Source of the DNA: Canna indica | Taxonomy: Eukaryota; Streptophyta; Magnoliopsida; Zingiberales; Cannaceae | DNA: 64,000 nt | Assembly (NCBI GenBank): GCA_034359265.1 | Contig: CP136891.1 | Span: 59,930,001 to 59,994,000, forward strand | Reading direction: 5' to 3' | Part shown: piece after piece, positions 9,581 to 20,513 of the stretch | Position numbering within the stretch: position 1 is the stretch's first letter | How the letters are laid out: every line of letters begins with the position of its first letter | The notes under the pieces: generated by a model | What the model was told of the DNA's origin: nothing | Seen by the model: only the letters and a program-made list of their open reading frames with translations | Database searches by the model: none | Position numbers and translations under genes: made by a program

Positions 9581-10660
9581 CAAGCCACCTTACCAACCTC
9601 CATATAGAATGCCACCGCTAAAGCTGGCAGAACTTCGAAAGCAACTGGACAAGCTACTTAGCGGTGGATTGATTTGTAGCTCGAAAGCTCCCTTCGGAGC
9701 CCCGATGTTGTTTCAGAAGTAGGACGGTCTTTGCCTTTGAGTGGACTATCCGGCCTTGAAGAACAACATGACGGTGAAGAACAAATACCTCATTCCTCTC
9801 ATCATGGACTTGTTCGACCAACTTGGCCAAGCAAGGTACTTCTCAAATTGGATCTAAGATTAGGCTACTAGCAAGTGTGAATTGCATAGGGCGACGAAGG
9901 AAAGATCACTTGTGTAACCCACTATGGAACTTTTGAATCCTTAGTGATGCCATTCGATCTTACAGATTATCCAGCAATCTTCAGCACCATAATGAACCAA
10001 TTGTTCCACAAGCACTTAGACAAGTTCAAATTCTCGAGGAGAACACCCTATTCATGAAACGAGAAAGTGCTACTTTACCCAAGAAGAAATCAACTTTCTA
10101 TGACACCGCGTTGGTGGCAAAAAAATCCTAATGAATAACACAAAAATTCGTGTTGTGGCGGAATGACAACCACCCACAAATGTCACTGAGCTTAGGTCAT
10201 TCCTAGGCTTTGTGAACTACTATCGACGGTTCATTGCTGGGTATTCAAGGACAAGGCATGGCAGTGGTCTTAGCATTGCGTGGACGCATTCGAGGGCCTG
10301 AAGCAGACAATGGTAGAGGACCCGTGCTCAAGCTTACAACTGTTGGAAGCCCTTCAAAGTCCACACTGATGCATCAGACTTCGCTATTGGAGGCATCCTC
10401 ATGCAAGGACATCCGGTCGCCTATGAGAGTCATAAGTTGAACGACATAGAGTGACGATACCCCATACACGAAAAGGAGATGACAACAATAGTTCATTGTC
10501 TCTATGTTTGGAGGCACTATTTCCTCGCATTGCGCTTTATTATGTAGACGAACAACATAGAGCTAAGTTACTTCCAAACTTAGCTAATCTTGACATGACG
10601 TTGGAGTACAAGTCGAGTCGCTCCAACATTGTGGTGGATGCTTTGAGACACAATGAGAAG
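9545..10660 (+). pseudogene. Ty3-type reverse transcriptase-RNase H remnant, copy A
   Basis: The RT begins with RMPPLKLAELRKQLDKLLSG, then SSKAPFGAPMLFQK and, past a stop, VDYPALKNNMTVKNKYLIPL. Later pieces such as [14 protein letters not shown] (about 10198-10240) mark the RT thumb. RNase H pieces HTDASDFAIGGILMQGHP and YVWRHYFL, and the end TLEYKSSRSNIVVDALRH, follow. Multiple stops (TAG at 9720, TGA at 9738 and others) rule out function. The integrase that should follow is missing. Confidence 0.85.
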
Positions 10661-10866
10661 CAGAGAGCAGAATGAGTCAAGCGCAATGCAACATCCGTAG
10701 AACGATCAACATGGGCTTACTAAAGGACTCCCTAGCAGAGGCACTCTTTAAGCTGATCAAGGATGGGAAGACAAGGACATTTTGGATCCAAGATTTTGGG
10801 ACCAAGGGAATCGACTGTAGGTACCTAGGGCAAATGACATGCGCAAAGACTTACACCAAATGCGAC

Positions 10867-11790
10867 CGGTGATGGACTATCAAAGATCCTTTCAGCGGCT
10901 TCTTGCACGCACTGGCAAATTTATCATCCGAGCAAGAAGTGGAGGAAGATGGCTTGGGAAGGACATCTCCTAACCGGTTGACTCCATGCTACTTGCTCAT
11001 AGAGACGAGCGAAGCGCATAGCTTCAGTGAGGTCTATCGGATTGAGAGCTTCCACAATGACTTGAGGCAAGGTGGAGAGTGAGCAGTCCTAGTTCATTAT
11101 GTGGTGGCATTCCTTGAGCGATACCTTGGCGTCGAGGAGAATGGCCAAGAATTTCACTGCCATCGATTTGGAATCTGACCTTGATTGGGTACTTGAACAA
11201 GATCATTATTGGCATGAATGGAAATGCTGACTTAGACCGTCACTGAGGTAGTACGAAGGGTTTCTACTTCGTTTGATAATGCTGCGATCTGGGGCAGAAT
11301 TTATTTTGCTTCTCGATCAGCTCGATCTATCGCTTGAGAGGCTGTCCTCTCACGCATGAATGCAAGGACCTGATCTTGGAAAGACTCCCCCATGTTTGGC
11401 TTTGATACCACTTTATTATGATCCTTGTTTTGTGCCTTGCAATAAGCACAAGTTCGAGGCCGAGATGGAGGCTCCACGATGCTAGAAGTTTGCTGAATTG
11501 AAGAGTGCTGGGTGCTGGAAAGATTTAGTAGATCACTAGAGAAAGAGGGATAGAAAGGGAGGGAGGAAGAGACACAATTTGAATATCAATCATGCATGTC
11601 TTTCTTTTTCTCATTTTTCCTTATATAGATTACACAATGTATTGTAATCATAGCATATTTAATGGCAATAAGGTATTCCTTATTTCTTATAATAACTTAC
11701 ATAGATATTTAAGTAACATATAAAGTACCTAAGTGCTGAAATTGTATCTCAGTTATAATGAGATTACTCCAATCAACATCAACGCGTATA
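10867..11790 (-). mobile_element. 5' end of a second Ty3-like element in reverse orientation, copy A
   Basis: On the minus strand a primer-binding site (11398-11410) is followed by an ATG-led gag start, MGESFQDQVLAFMRERTASQ. Further along is a gag-like DLTEAMRFARLYEQ at about 11025-10985. Upstream of the primer site, 11411-11790 is AT-rich with a TATATA stretch and is probably part of the LTR. The element stops where it meets the plus-strand Ty3 body, giving a tail-to-tail fusion. In copy B, 297 bp of the gag part (10869-11165) are missing. Confidence 0.6.
11398..11410 (-). promoter_or_regulatory. Primer-binding site of the minus-strand LTR element, copy A
   Basis: The minus strand reads TGGTATCAAAGCC, one base off the common TGGTATCAGAGC primer site complementary to initiator tRNA-Met. 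It lies directly before the gag start codon and just inside the presumed LTR. Confidence 0.7.
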
Positions 11791-12240
11791 GGATCAACCT
11801 ACAAATCATTAAATGAAAAATAATAATCAACATATGAATATTTGTAAAAGGCTCAATAACAATTAAAAAAATAATAGAGGACTTAGTTACTAATGATCGG
11901 CATACATTCTTTCCTTTAGCTTTAGCTCCCTAAAAATTATGAAAAAAAAGGTTATTGTCATGCCTTTGATCAAAAGCTAACAAGGGAATGGCTATCATAA
12001 AGTTGAGAGGAAAATTACATTAAAAAAAAGTAAATAAGGTACCTTCTTGCTGCTTTGTGCATCGTGAAATTTGTTCTTGCGCGGACCCATCAAATCCTGG
12101 TGCAAGCCAGGTTCAATCAAAAATCTCTGCAAACAAGAGGAGATGGCTTTGTAATGAGAGGAGAATTCATTGAAACAACTAAAATTTGTTTGCCCCAAGA
12201 AAAAGAAAAGAGGAGCTCCTACCCCTACAAATGTCACAAA
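11791..12240. other. No gene seen; AT-rich DNA
   Basis: AT-rich sequence with short homopolymers, shared with copy B. A short open frame near 12055 is preserved in copy B, but it lies in repetitive DNA and matches nothing I recognise. Confidence 0.4.
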
Positions 12241-12345
12241 ACACTACAAAAAAATGACCTTTATGCCTCAATGTCACAAAGGAAATGACCTTTATGCCTC
12301 AATGCCACAAAAGAAATAACCTTTATGCCACAACGTCCCAAAGTT
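12241..12345 (+). mobile_element. CACTA-like terminus with subterminal repeats, copy A
   Basis: CACTACAAAAAAATGACC starts at 12241. Three near-copies of AAATGACCTTTATGCCTCAA / AAATAACCTTTATGCCACAA follow at about 30 bp spacing. A CACTA terminus followed by short subterminal repeats is typical of CACTA-superfamily elements. No matching right end was found, so this may be only one end or a MITE-size relic. Confidence 0.5.
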
Positions 12346-12602
12346 CCAGTATTCCACCAAAAATCAAAAACTTCAAAAACAAGTTTGTCTTTCCAGCTTC
12401 TAAACTGTCAGTGTAACCTAAATAAAACAAAGAAAAAACCACGAGTCAGCAGGATTCCTTTTACTGGTATCACAATCAAATAATGTTTTCTTTTTCTTAA
12501 TGGTCTTAAGGTTCTTTATTTTTGTTCGTTTTACTTTATTTATTTGTTATTTCATTGAATTTTGTTGGACTTTAAGTGCTATTTGTGATTTGGACAATTT
12601 CA

Positions 12603-12850
12603 TGGCTGAAAAGGAAACACCGAATGCACCTAATGATGATGGATTTTCTGAATATCAATCTGCAACTAAGAGGCCAAAGGTAACTTCAAATGTCTGGCAG
12701 CATTTTGAACGCATTTTGGTTGAGGATAAAGAGGTGATAAAAGCCAAATGTAACTATTGTCATACAGTATTTGTTGCTGCATCAAAAACTGGTACTTCTC
12801 ATTTGAAGCGTCATATATATAGATAAGTGCCCTAAATGCAGTGGCGGATC
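12603..12850 (+). pseudogene. hAT transposase N-terminus with BED zinc finger, copy A
   Basis: From ATG 12603 the frame reads MAEKETPNAPNDDG, then TSNVWQHFERI and AKCNYCHTVFVAAS, ending TSHLKRHI. This is a BED-type zinc finger (C-x2-C...H-x3-H) as found at the N-terminus of plant hAT transposases. After LKRHI a TA-repeat expansion (TATATATA) shifts the frame; without it the text would continue DKCPK, as in related proteins. Copy B shares the shift, so the gene was already dead at duplication. Its C-terminal part lies at 13960-14098 and 22929-23085. Confidence 0.88.
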
Positions 12851-13880
12851 AGGGTAACCTCATATATAAATATATTTTCAAAACTTAAAGTTCAAGCTAA
12901 TTTTGATAGCCGACCTCGACGAGTTTTCATGTTTACGCTTTTTAGAAAATGATGCATGAACAACAATCTATCCTCCTAACAAAATTAGACGATTATTAAT
13001 ATACTATCCTACTTGCTAAAAAAATTATCAATAAGAAAAAAATTATGTCATTATGGTTAGATTAAAATGTGCAGAACCTGAAATCAAAATATAATTGATC
13101 AGTTATGTTGGTTTACTCAAGCTATTAGCACAGAAGAATAGAAATAAATCATGTTGAAAAACATCAAAATTTATGTTTTTGGTTTCGATTACAAGCTAGA
13201 TACAAACCATCAATTGTATTGCAACAAAAGGAGTATAAAACTTCAGTACATGTTTAATCACACAACAAAGGACAAGCAAGCTTCCCCCAAGCATTTTAGT
13301 TGAAGCATCAAGCACATATATTTATTTGAAAAGAAGGTGGGAGAAAAAACTGAAGACGGTAAAAAGAAAATTGAAGGCATGAAATATGAACAGATATATG
13401 CTTGCTTGTGCATTTAACAAAGCACATGTGATCTGATATTCTGATCGTTACCTGTGTTGTGATGGTGGTGGAGTTGCTTGCTTGTGCATTTAGCAAAACA
13501 CATATTTTTATCAGGAACTAAGTAAATCACATGTCCAATCCATAAGAGAAACAAGAGTCTTTTGTATTTGATTATTCATGTGTTTGGCAAGCAAATGATA
13601 GATATTTGATGATACAAATCCCATATCAATTTGTCATAACACATTTATTAGAATAGGAAATATTTGCACTCTAATTCCATCTTAAATACAATCTATCATT
13701 ATAAGTTAGATCGATCTAATCAAGTTAAACTGATAAAGGCATGGGTGCATCAAAAATTTAGAAAGCTCAAAAGATAATATGAATCTAATCTAAACATAGG
13801 CAAATTAGAATATATTGCACAACTAAAAATTATTGTATTGTATATCACAATTGAAATATAGAAAAAACATGTTATTTCTT
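12851..13880. other. Unassigned DNA inside the hAT transposase gene
   Basis: The transposase reading is lost at a CAGTGGCGGATC motif (12838) that resembles a hAT-type inverted-repeat start. AT-rich non-coding DNA follows. No opposite end was found. The central RNase H-like domain of the transposase is not recognisable here, so either an insertion replaced it or it has decayed. Confidence 0.4.
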
Positions 13881-13959
13881 TCTCAAAAAAGTTGAAAGAG
13901 AAGGCTGCAAGGAGAAATGGAGATGGGCATTTTTTTCCAAAGGGGGCATCAGGAAACAA

Positions 13960-14098
13960 TTTTTTAGGGAATAAGAGTCCATTGGAATTGTATTTAGAAG
14001 AACCACCTCATGATTTGAATAATGATTTGGATGTTTTAGAGTACTAGCATAGAAGCTCAGTGAGATTTACAGAACTTTCAAGAATGGCAAGTGACATT
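13960..14098 (+). pseudogene. hAT transposase C-terminal part, piece 1
   Basis: The frame reads NKSPLELYLEEPPHDLNNDL, then DVLEY, a TAG where the family has Trp, and FTELSRMASDI. This is the segment just before the hAT dimerisation domain. It breaks off at a 14107 transposon terminus. The continuation ILSIHVTSVASKYAF is found 8.8 kb away at 22929. Confidence 0.88.
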
Positions 14099-14489
14099 TC
14101 ATTTTGTAGGGGGTGAGCAAAAAAAAAAGGATTTTCCGTTAATCGGAAAATGGTCCAAAATCGAGCCGGTTCTTTCGGTTTCATTTTTTATTTTTCAAAA
14201 AAATCAGGTTTTGGTTTCGGGTTCGGTCCGAGTTGTAAAAAAGTCCACCGATTTCGATTAACCAACCGGTTTAATATTTATTAATATATATAATATAATT
14301 TATTAAATAATATATCAGGGTTTCTACTTTCTAATTACAATACAACCTGTAGCAAGTAAAATCCTCTTCTCTAAGCAAATAATTTCTTGTGTGTTTTATT
14401 CCTCTGTTTCATACCCAACAATCCTCATCACCACAAATAAGCATGACTTCGCCCCTATCTCGTGACCCACAAACAGGGACCTCAGCTGG

Positions 14490-15903
14490 TTCTCTCAAGG
14501 GATGTCATTTTTTATGAAATGTCTGTGTGGAGATAGGAAGATAATGAAATTCAGATTACTGTTGAACCTGGTGGAGTCGCGATAATCCCTCCAGTTGGTG
14601 CCCCTCTAGCGACCAATCAAACATAAGGAGAAACTTCAAGGGCCAATTCTTCAAGTGAGTATTCTAACTCTGGTTCTCCCCAGAGGTATCGCTCTTTATC
14701 TGATGTTTATGCCTCAAGCAACTTTGTTTTATTTGCTAGAGAAATACAGAATTTTGAGGAAGCTGTAAAAGAAGAAGTTTGGAGAAAAGGAATGAGGAAA
14801 TCAAAAGCATCAAGAAAAATCAGACATGGGAATTAGTCGATCTACCAGAAGGGAAAGATGCAATTGGATTGAAATGGATCTTCAAGACCAAGTATAATGA
14901 AGATGGCAGTATTCAAAAGTATAAGGCCAGAGTGGTCGCAAAAGGCTACTCACAACAACCCAGGGTTGATTTTAATGAGACTTTCTCTCTGGTAGTTCGA
15001 ATGGAGACGATAAGAATTGTTCTTGCTTTAGCAGCCCAATTCGAAACGAAGGTGTTCCAGCTCGATGTCAAGTCAGCGTTCCAAAATGGAGAGTTAGAAG
15101 AAAAGGTGTACGTATACCAACCTGAAGGCTATATCGTGAAGGGAAAGGAAGACAAAGTTTGTCGGCTCCGAAAGGCTCTCTACACTTTGGTCTAACTCGA
15201 GCTTGGAATAGCAAGATTGGCTCATATTTCCAACACTTTGGTCTTCAACGAAGCCAAAGAACATATTTAAAGATGGTTGAAGATTTTAACTCAAGCCTGG
15301 AATAGTAAGATTGACTCATATTTCCAACACTTTGGTCTTCAACGAAGCCAAGGAACAAATTTAAAGATGGTTGAAGATTTCAAAAAGGCCATGATGAAAG
15401 AATTCGAGATGACTGATCTAGGCATCATGAAGTACTTTCTCGGTTTTCAAGTCAAGCAATCAAGAGGCGAGATCTTTATTTTGTAAGAGAAATATATTGA
15501 GGACCTGATAAAGAAGTTTTAGATGTCAACATCAAAACCGATGCCTGCACCAATGGCAATTAACGAGAAGCTGCAGCAAGATGATGGTGCAGAGATGGTC
15601 GATGAGAAGATTTATCGAAGCTTGGTGGGATCTCTAATTTATCTCACTAATACAAGGCCTGATATTGTGCAGCTTCTAAGTGTTGTTTCAAGATTCAAGA
15701 GCAAGCCCAGCAAGATTCATTATGCTGCAGCAAAGAGAATTCTTAGGTACTTGCAGGGAACAAAACAATCGGGGCTCAAATATACCAAAGAAGGAAACAA
15801 CAAGCTGGTCGGGTTCACAGATAGTGATTGGGCAAGTTCTATGGATGATAGAAGAAGCACTTACCAATATCTAAGGAGAAACTTGAGAAGTTCAAAGGCT
15901 TAA
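14490..15903 (+). pseudogene. Copia integrase tail, reverse transcriptase and RNase H
   Basis: The text runs from a DVIFYEMS-like integrase tail through the RT start (KKNQTWELVDLPEGKDAIGL, KYKARVVAKGYSQQ, FQLDVKSAFQNGELEEKVYV). It stops at 15195. After a tandem duplication of about 95 bp (15199-15292 and 15293-15385) it resumes with MTDLGIMKYFLGFQVKQS and IYRSLVGSLIYLTNTRPDIV, then FTDSDWASSMDDRRST, the start of RNase H. The YVDD catalytic loop is missing between the two halves. The RT would copy element RNA; this one cannot. Confidence 0.85.
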
Positions 15904-15919
15904 TGAAAATCACAAATTA

Positions 15920-15927
15920 AGAGGGGG
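15920..15927 (+). promoter_or_regulatory. Polypurine tract of the copia element
   Basis: AGAGGGGG directly precedes the TGTTAAAAG start of the right LTR, as expected for the plus-strand primer. Confidence 0.75.
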
Positions 15928-16316
15928 TGTTAAAAGTTAATTTGTAATTTCCATTAGAGTACTTTCTAGAAAGTTTGACTAAGTTTAAGGTCTCTTAGTT
16001 ATTGAAATTGTGATAGTCTTAATGAGTCTTTGGAATTATGTCATACTTAATGAGTCTTTGGAATTATGTTAGTCTTAATTAGTCTTTGGAATTGTGGTCT
16101 TTGGAATTGTTTTTGAACCTTAATTATGAGTCTAGAATTATCATGTGAAGTAGTATAAATAGACAAGAGTTCTGTCATTGTAATCAACCAAAAAAAGGAA
16201 GTAAAACCCTCTTCTGTGAGCAAATAATTTCTTGTGTGTTTTATTCCTCTATTTTATCCCCAACAAGCCTCGTCACCACAAATAAGCATGACTTCGCCCC
16301 TATCTCATGACCCACA
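15928..16316 (+). repeat. Right LTR of the 14.3-16.3 kb copia element
   Basis: It starts TGTTAAAAG after the polypurine tract. It contains a short internal tandem array of AATGAGTCTTTGGAATTATG-type units and a TATAAATAGA promoter-like box at about 16155. The end is uncertain: similarity to the left LTR continues to about 16316, ending CCCACA. Confidence 0.65.
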
Positions 16317-16842
16317 AATAGCACAGCTGAGGTCCTCGGTGCTTTCTTCTAGATTCAATGTCAAGTCTTCAGTTATCTCATCTGAGTGGCTCAATAAGTT
16401 AGCAAAAGATTTCTGAGCACATGCCACTAGTCTTGCAGTTATGGAGATGAACATATTATAATTGGAACAATAAAAGGTCCTATGTTTATGCTAATTAGTT
16501 TATTGTGTGCAAACTTTCATTAGTTGTATGCTAATTAGTTTGTCGTATGCAAAGTTTAAAAGTAAGATTTTGTTGTTAAGTTAACCCATGAAGATATAGT
16601 GCACACCCGACTTGTTCTAATTCCTAGCTAATTGAATTATAATAGATAGTTGTATAGCTAATTGAGTTTGGGTAAATTTTGCATATACATGACTTGTTCT
16701 AATTCCTAAGCAACTGATATAAACTAATATGTTTTATGTTATATCAGGACAGAGTAGAATAAATAGTATTACACATGATTTTTCTTGAACTAATAAGTAT
16801 ACTTTTGGTACTAGCATTCTCATAATCTCATTTTTATCATTA
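16317..16842. other. No gene seen between copia LTR and Helitron end
   Basis: AT-rich DNA containing a short repeated phrase, TATGCTAATTAGTTT, at about 16487 and 16528. No recognisable gene or element. Confidence 0.4.
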
Positions 16843-16872
16843 CTAGAAAAGATCCCGCGCTACGCAGCGGGA
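16843..16872 (-). mobile_element. Helitron-type 3' terminus (minus orientation)
   Basis: On the minus strand a hairpin (TCCCGC, 8-base loop, GCGGGA) is followed by ATCTTTT-like spacer DNA and CTAG, with a T after it. A GC hairpin about 6-10 nt before a terminal CTRR, and insertion before T, are the defining 3' features of Helitrons. The element body would extend to the right. Its 5' TC end was not found with confidence. Confidence 0.65.
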
Positions 16873-16879
16873 TACAAAT

Positions 16880-19800
16880 AATCTTATAAAATATTTTTAA
16901 ATTAATAATAATGATGATGAAATTGATTCTATATTATAAGATAAAATGAATAAAACATAATTATATAATAATATATGAAAATAATATCATTTGTTAATAG
17001 AGTTAAATATAAATATCAATCTTACGGTAGCAAACTTAAATTCAATCATAATAGTATATTTTTAATATTCTAGATTAGAGCCGGCAAAATATGGCCCGAC
17101 CCGATAGCCCGAAAAAATATCGGGTTCGGGACGGTTCTTATCGTGCTCGGGCCGTTATCGGGCTGGCCCGATAAGGCTCGAAAAATTATTGGGCCAGACT
17201 AGGCTAGGCGGTGTAGGCCAGGCTCGGCCCAATAGCCCAATAAGGATTTGGGTATTATCGGGCTATTTGGCTCGAAATTGACCCGATAGCTCGATATGGG
17301 CCCGATAACCCGATTATATTGGCACGATTTCAGTCCGATAGTACGATTTTAGCACGATTTTGGCACGATAAACCGTTTGGGCCTGATATTTCATTTTTCA
17401 TCTTTGTGTTTTCGAGCTAACGGGCCGTGCTGGCCCGACACGCTATTTTTTCGTGCCGGCATGGCACGCTATTTTTTCGTGCTGGACCGGGCCAACAACT
17501 TCGGGCCCTAAAAAAAATTCTGGCTGGGCCGGCCCGGCATGATTTGCCAGGCCTATTCTAGATAGAAAACTAATGAAAATATAATAAAGGTGGATACAAT
17601 TTTAAAAAATAAAATACAACAGTAAAACAAAATCAAAAGAATAATATTAATAAGTGAAATAACGAATTGTTAGTTAAAAAATCATAGCTCGCAAAATTAC
17701 AATTTCAAAAATGAAAAAAATAACTACACTTTCTAATAAAATACAAACATTATAAAATAATTTTTAATCAAAACATATATGTAATCAATTATATAGTAAA
17801 AGAGATAATGAATAAAGTATAGTTAAATATTATAATATAAATATATGGTCATGTATTAATAGAAGTAAAAATAAAGATGAGTTTTACAATGGTCTAATTT
17901 AAAATCAACAATAATAGTAAACTTTAATGTACCTAATTAAAATTATTGGATATTTAATAAATGTATATAATTTTTAATAAAAATACAACAATAAACACAC
18001 ATTTATAAAAACAATAATAGCATTAAACATAAACACTCAAAATAATGTATTTGATAAATTAAAAAGGAACATAATTTTTGTGAATTACAATTCTGATAAA
18101 GGTTTAAAAAAATAAAAATATAAGAAAAATAGACTTAACAAAATGATTAAGAGGTCTCACTTATCACGTACCACTTGATTATATTAGTAATCTCACTATG
18201 ATATCTAAAATGGAAGTAAAGGTAAAAGCTCAAACTAAATAATTTAATAAAAACTTAAAAATCAAATTTAATGAACAAATAATATTTTCTTCACTTAAAA
18301 AATAAAGAAATAACAAAAATATAAATTTTAAAAAGTAATAATATAGAAAATATAAAATATATAACAAAAATAAAATAAAGATTTAAAATATATAATTATA
18401 CTTAATTTATTTTAGAGTTTTGAAATAATTTTAGAAAATATGAATCATCAAACTAAATAATAAATTTTACTGAAAATTTTAAAAATCTGAATGAAATTAA
18501 CTAATTAAGGACAATAAGACTAAATGCCTATGTATTTTTAAATAGTAAAATAAAAATAATAATTAGTATAATATTAATCAAAATTTTGATTACATTTACT
18601 AAAAAATGTTCTTACTTCTCATATACCATTTTTCATATACTAATTGATTAGCATATCATTTATTTTACTACAACATCCATTAGCTATATATATTAGGTAT
18701 TTATAGTTTTTTGCTTCAAATTTTTAAGCCTCTCAAAAATCTGAAAGCTTAAACTAATTTAAAAATCAGTCAAAGAACGTGACAATGAAATCAAGTTACT
18801 AATAAATAATATTTTCTTAGTAAATAATATATAACAAAATAAAATATAAAATAATGATAGTAATAATAAATAATATAAGATATACAGTATATAAGAAGAA
18901 AAATAAAAGAATAATTTAAAAAATATATAAGTATGTATATTAGACTATTTTAATATTTGAATTTTACAAAAAATAATAATACACCAATCCAAACTAAAAA
19001 AAATTACTCAAAAATTATAAAACTTGAATTGAATTAAGGAAAATAAAAGTAAAAGATTAGATCTTTAATCAACTATAACAATCAATAAGAATAACAGAAA
19101 TAATTAATATAATAAATAAATATTGTATATAATATATATTCAATATATAATTATATAATAAAATATATTATTAATATATATTTATTTCAATCAAATTTGC
19201 CAAGAAAATATGAAATATAAACCAAATCTAAAATTTCAACGAAGAGAATCAAAAAATCATATAATGCCATATGAGATAAGCTCAATTTTTTGGACTTAAG
19301 AATATCAATGCTTCTACTTATTGAATATATAATTTGATATTCTTTTTATTTGAATAGATATTCAAATTTTAGAGATATTTGAAATTACATCTTTTTATTC
19401 GAGTTTGTGATTTTAAAAAAATTTGAATTAATTTAAAATTTTAATTCAATTTGAGTAAAATTTATTTATTTATTTTGAATTGATTGAAATATATTAGTTT
19501 CCATGTATTATATAGGTACATATTACATAAAACTAATTTATTCAAGACTAAGTTATATTAATTCGAGATTTTAAATTTTTATTATCGAATGCAAACTTTA
19601 TAACTAAAAAATTTAATGAAAATTTATTAATCAAAGTAAGTTGAAGGGAAAAATTAAAATTTAAGTAAATAATATAATAAAAAATATATTGATTTGATTT
19701 GAAGTATCATTTTTAAAAAAAAATACATATATGGACTTGATTAAAAAAACAAATTTAGAAAAGATAATAATAAATATACTAAAAGATAATATGAACTAAT

Positions 19801-20160
19801 ACTAATAAAATTTAAAAAATAAATTAAAAAAAGGGAAAAGGAAATTAAATTAAATTAAATTATAGATAGTATTATAAATTTTCAACTATAAAGTAAAAAA
19901 AGGAAAAAATGATATATAATATATAATAGGAAAATATGTATATTTATAAAATATATTTTATATAAAGAAAAATATATATTAAAAGATGTAGAAATTTTGG
20001 AAGGATAAAATTATGTAATTATTTTTACTGACAATAGTTTGGAAAATTTTGAATCAATTTAAATTTTTGATTACATTCAAATCAAATCTAATTAAAATTG
20101 AGATTTAAATAACCTTTGGTATGTTATATCCGTAAATTTTATATAATTTAATTTTGTTAT
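16880..20160. other. About 3.3 kb of extremely AT-rich DNA
   Basis: Apart from the GC-rich MITE at 17076-17555 this stretch is almost entirely A and T, with many TATA/ATAA runs and no open frame of interest. It may be the body of the Helitron whose 3' end lies at 16843. No helicase or replication-initiator coding is visible. Confidence 0.6.
17076..17555 (+). mobile_element. 480 bp hAT-type MITE
   Basis: The element begins TAGAGCCGGCAAAAT and ends ATTTGCCAGGCCTA. These are inverted repeats, and an exact 8 bp duplication, TTCTAGAT, stands on both sides (17068-17075 and 17556-17563). The interior is a dense array of GGCCCGATA / GCCCGACC-like words and its complement, in strong contrast to its AT-rich host. 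It has no coding capacity. A diverged end of the same style lies at about 23590-23772. Confidence 0.9.
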
Positions 20161-20400
20161 TTTCAGCCAGACGATGTGGATGCGCATCGAAGCGGGTCGG
20201 AAGAAGTGTTGGATAATGTGAATTAAGGTGAGGCTTTTGCGCGTGTTTAGTGTTTTGTTTTATTTATTTTATTTTAGGTTTTGGATTATTAGTTGAGTCG
20301 AGTCCGACGACTAACGACTCGATCGGAATCTAATTTGGGCAAGTGTGGGTCGAGTTCGGTAGAAGCCGCAGTTGGGTTAAGTGAGGGGTAGAATCGTAAA

Positions 20401-20428
20401 AATAAAATAAATAAATAAATAAATAAAG
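20401..20428 (+). repeat. (AAAT)n microsatellite
   Basis: A tract of about six tandem AATA units. A (TA)n tract of about ten units lies nearby at 20642-20662. Confidence 0.9.
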
Positions 20429-20482
20429 GGGGGATATGTTTGGGTGAGGGGTAGAATTGTAAAAAAAAAAAAAGGTTTATTT

Positions 20483-20513
20483 GGTGTGTGCGGTTGCTAC
20501 AGCCGCACACACC
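20483..20513. repeat. GC-rich perfect hairpin
   Basis: GGTGTGTGCGG and CCGCACACACC form an 11 bp perfect stem around a 9-base loop. It lies between an A-run on each side. It could be a Helitron-like or transcript-end hairpin; no CTRR end follows. Confidence 0.7.

Larger units (their letters stand above)
7395..10866 (+). mobile_element. Truncated Ty3-type (gypsy) retrotransposon body, copy A
   Basis: In order on the plus strand there are gag (7401-8770), retropepsin (about 8767-9180), a spacer with a 208 bp tandem duplication, reverse transcriptase (about 9545-10100) and RNase H (about 10355-10660). It is then cut at about 10866, before integrase. Many stops and frameshifts are present. Neither LTR was found on this strand. 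At the right end it abuts a second Ty3 element that points the other way. Confidence 0.85.
1..13600 (+). repeat. Large direct repeat, copy A (about 13.6 kb visible)
   Basis: The whole stretch matches 50717-64000 in the same order and orientation. The coordinate offset drifts from 50716 at the left to about 50398 at the right because of indels. In the stretches I compared by eye there are about 1-3 substitutions per 100 bases. All transposon insertions inside it, including the 2.7 kb hAT element with its target-site duplication, are shared with copy B and so predate the duplication. The repeat already runs at base 1, so its left edge is outside the window. Confidence 0.97.
14335..16316 (+). 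mobile_element. Internally deleted Ty1/copia element
   Basis: A 5'-truncated left LTR (about 14335-14475) matches the end of the right LTR (15928 to about 16316), sharing the run from AGCAAATAATTTC to GACCCACAAA. Directly after it comes the end of integrase, then RT and RNase H, so gag, protease and most of integrase are deleted. A polypurine tract precedes the right LTR. The left LTR's truncation hides any target duplication. It lies inside the 14107-22928 element. Confidence 0.75.

Noticed and set aside
12838..12850. CAGTGGCGGATC as the start of a defined hAT insertion
   Set aside because: No inverse partner or target duplication was found between here and 13960, so the boundary is not proven.
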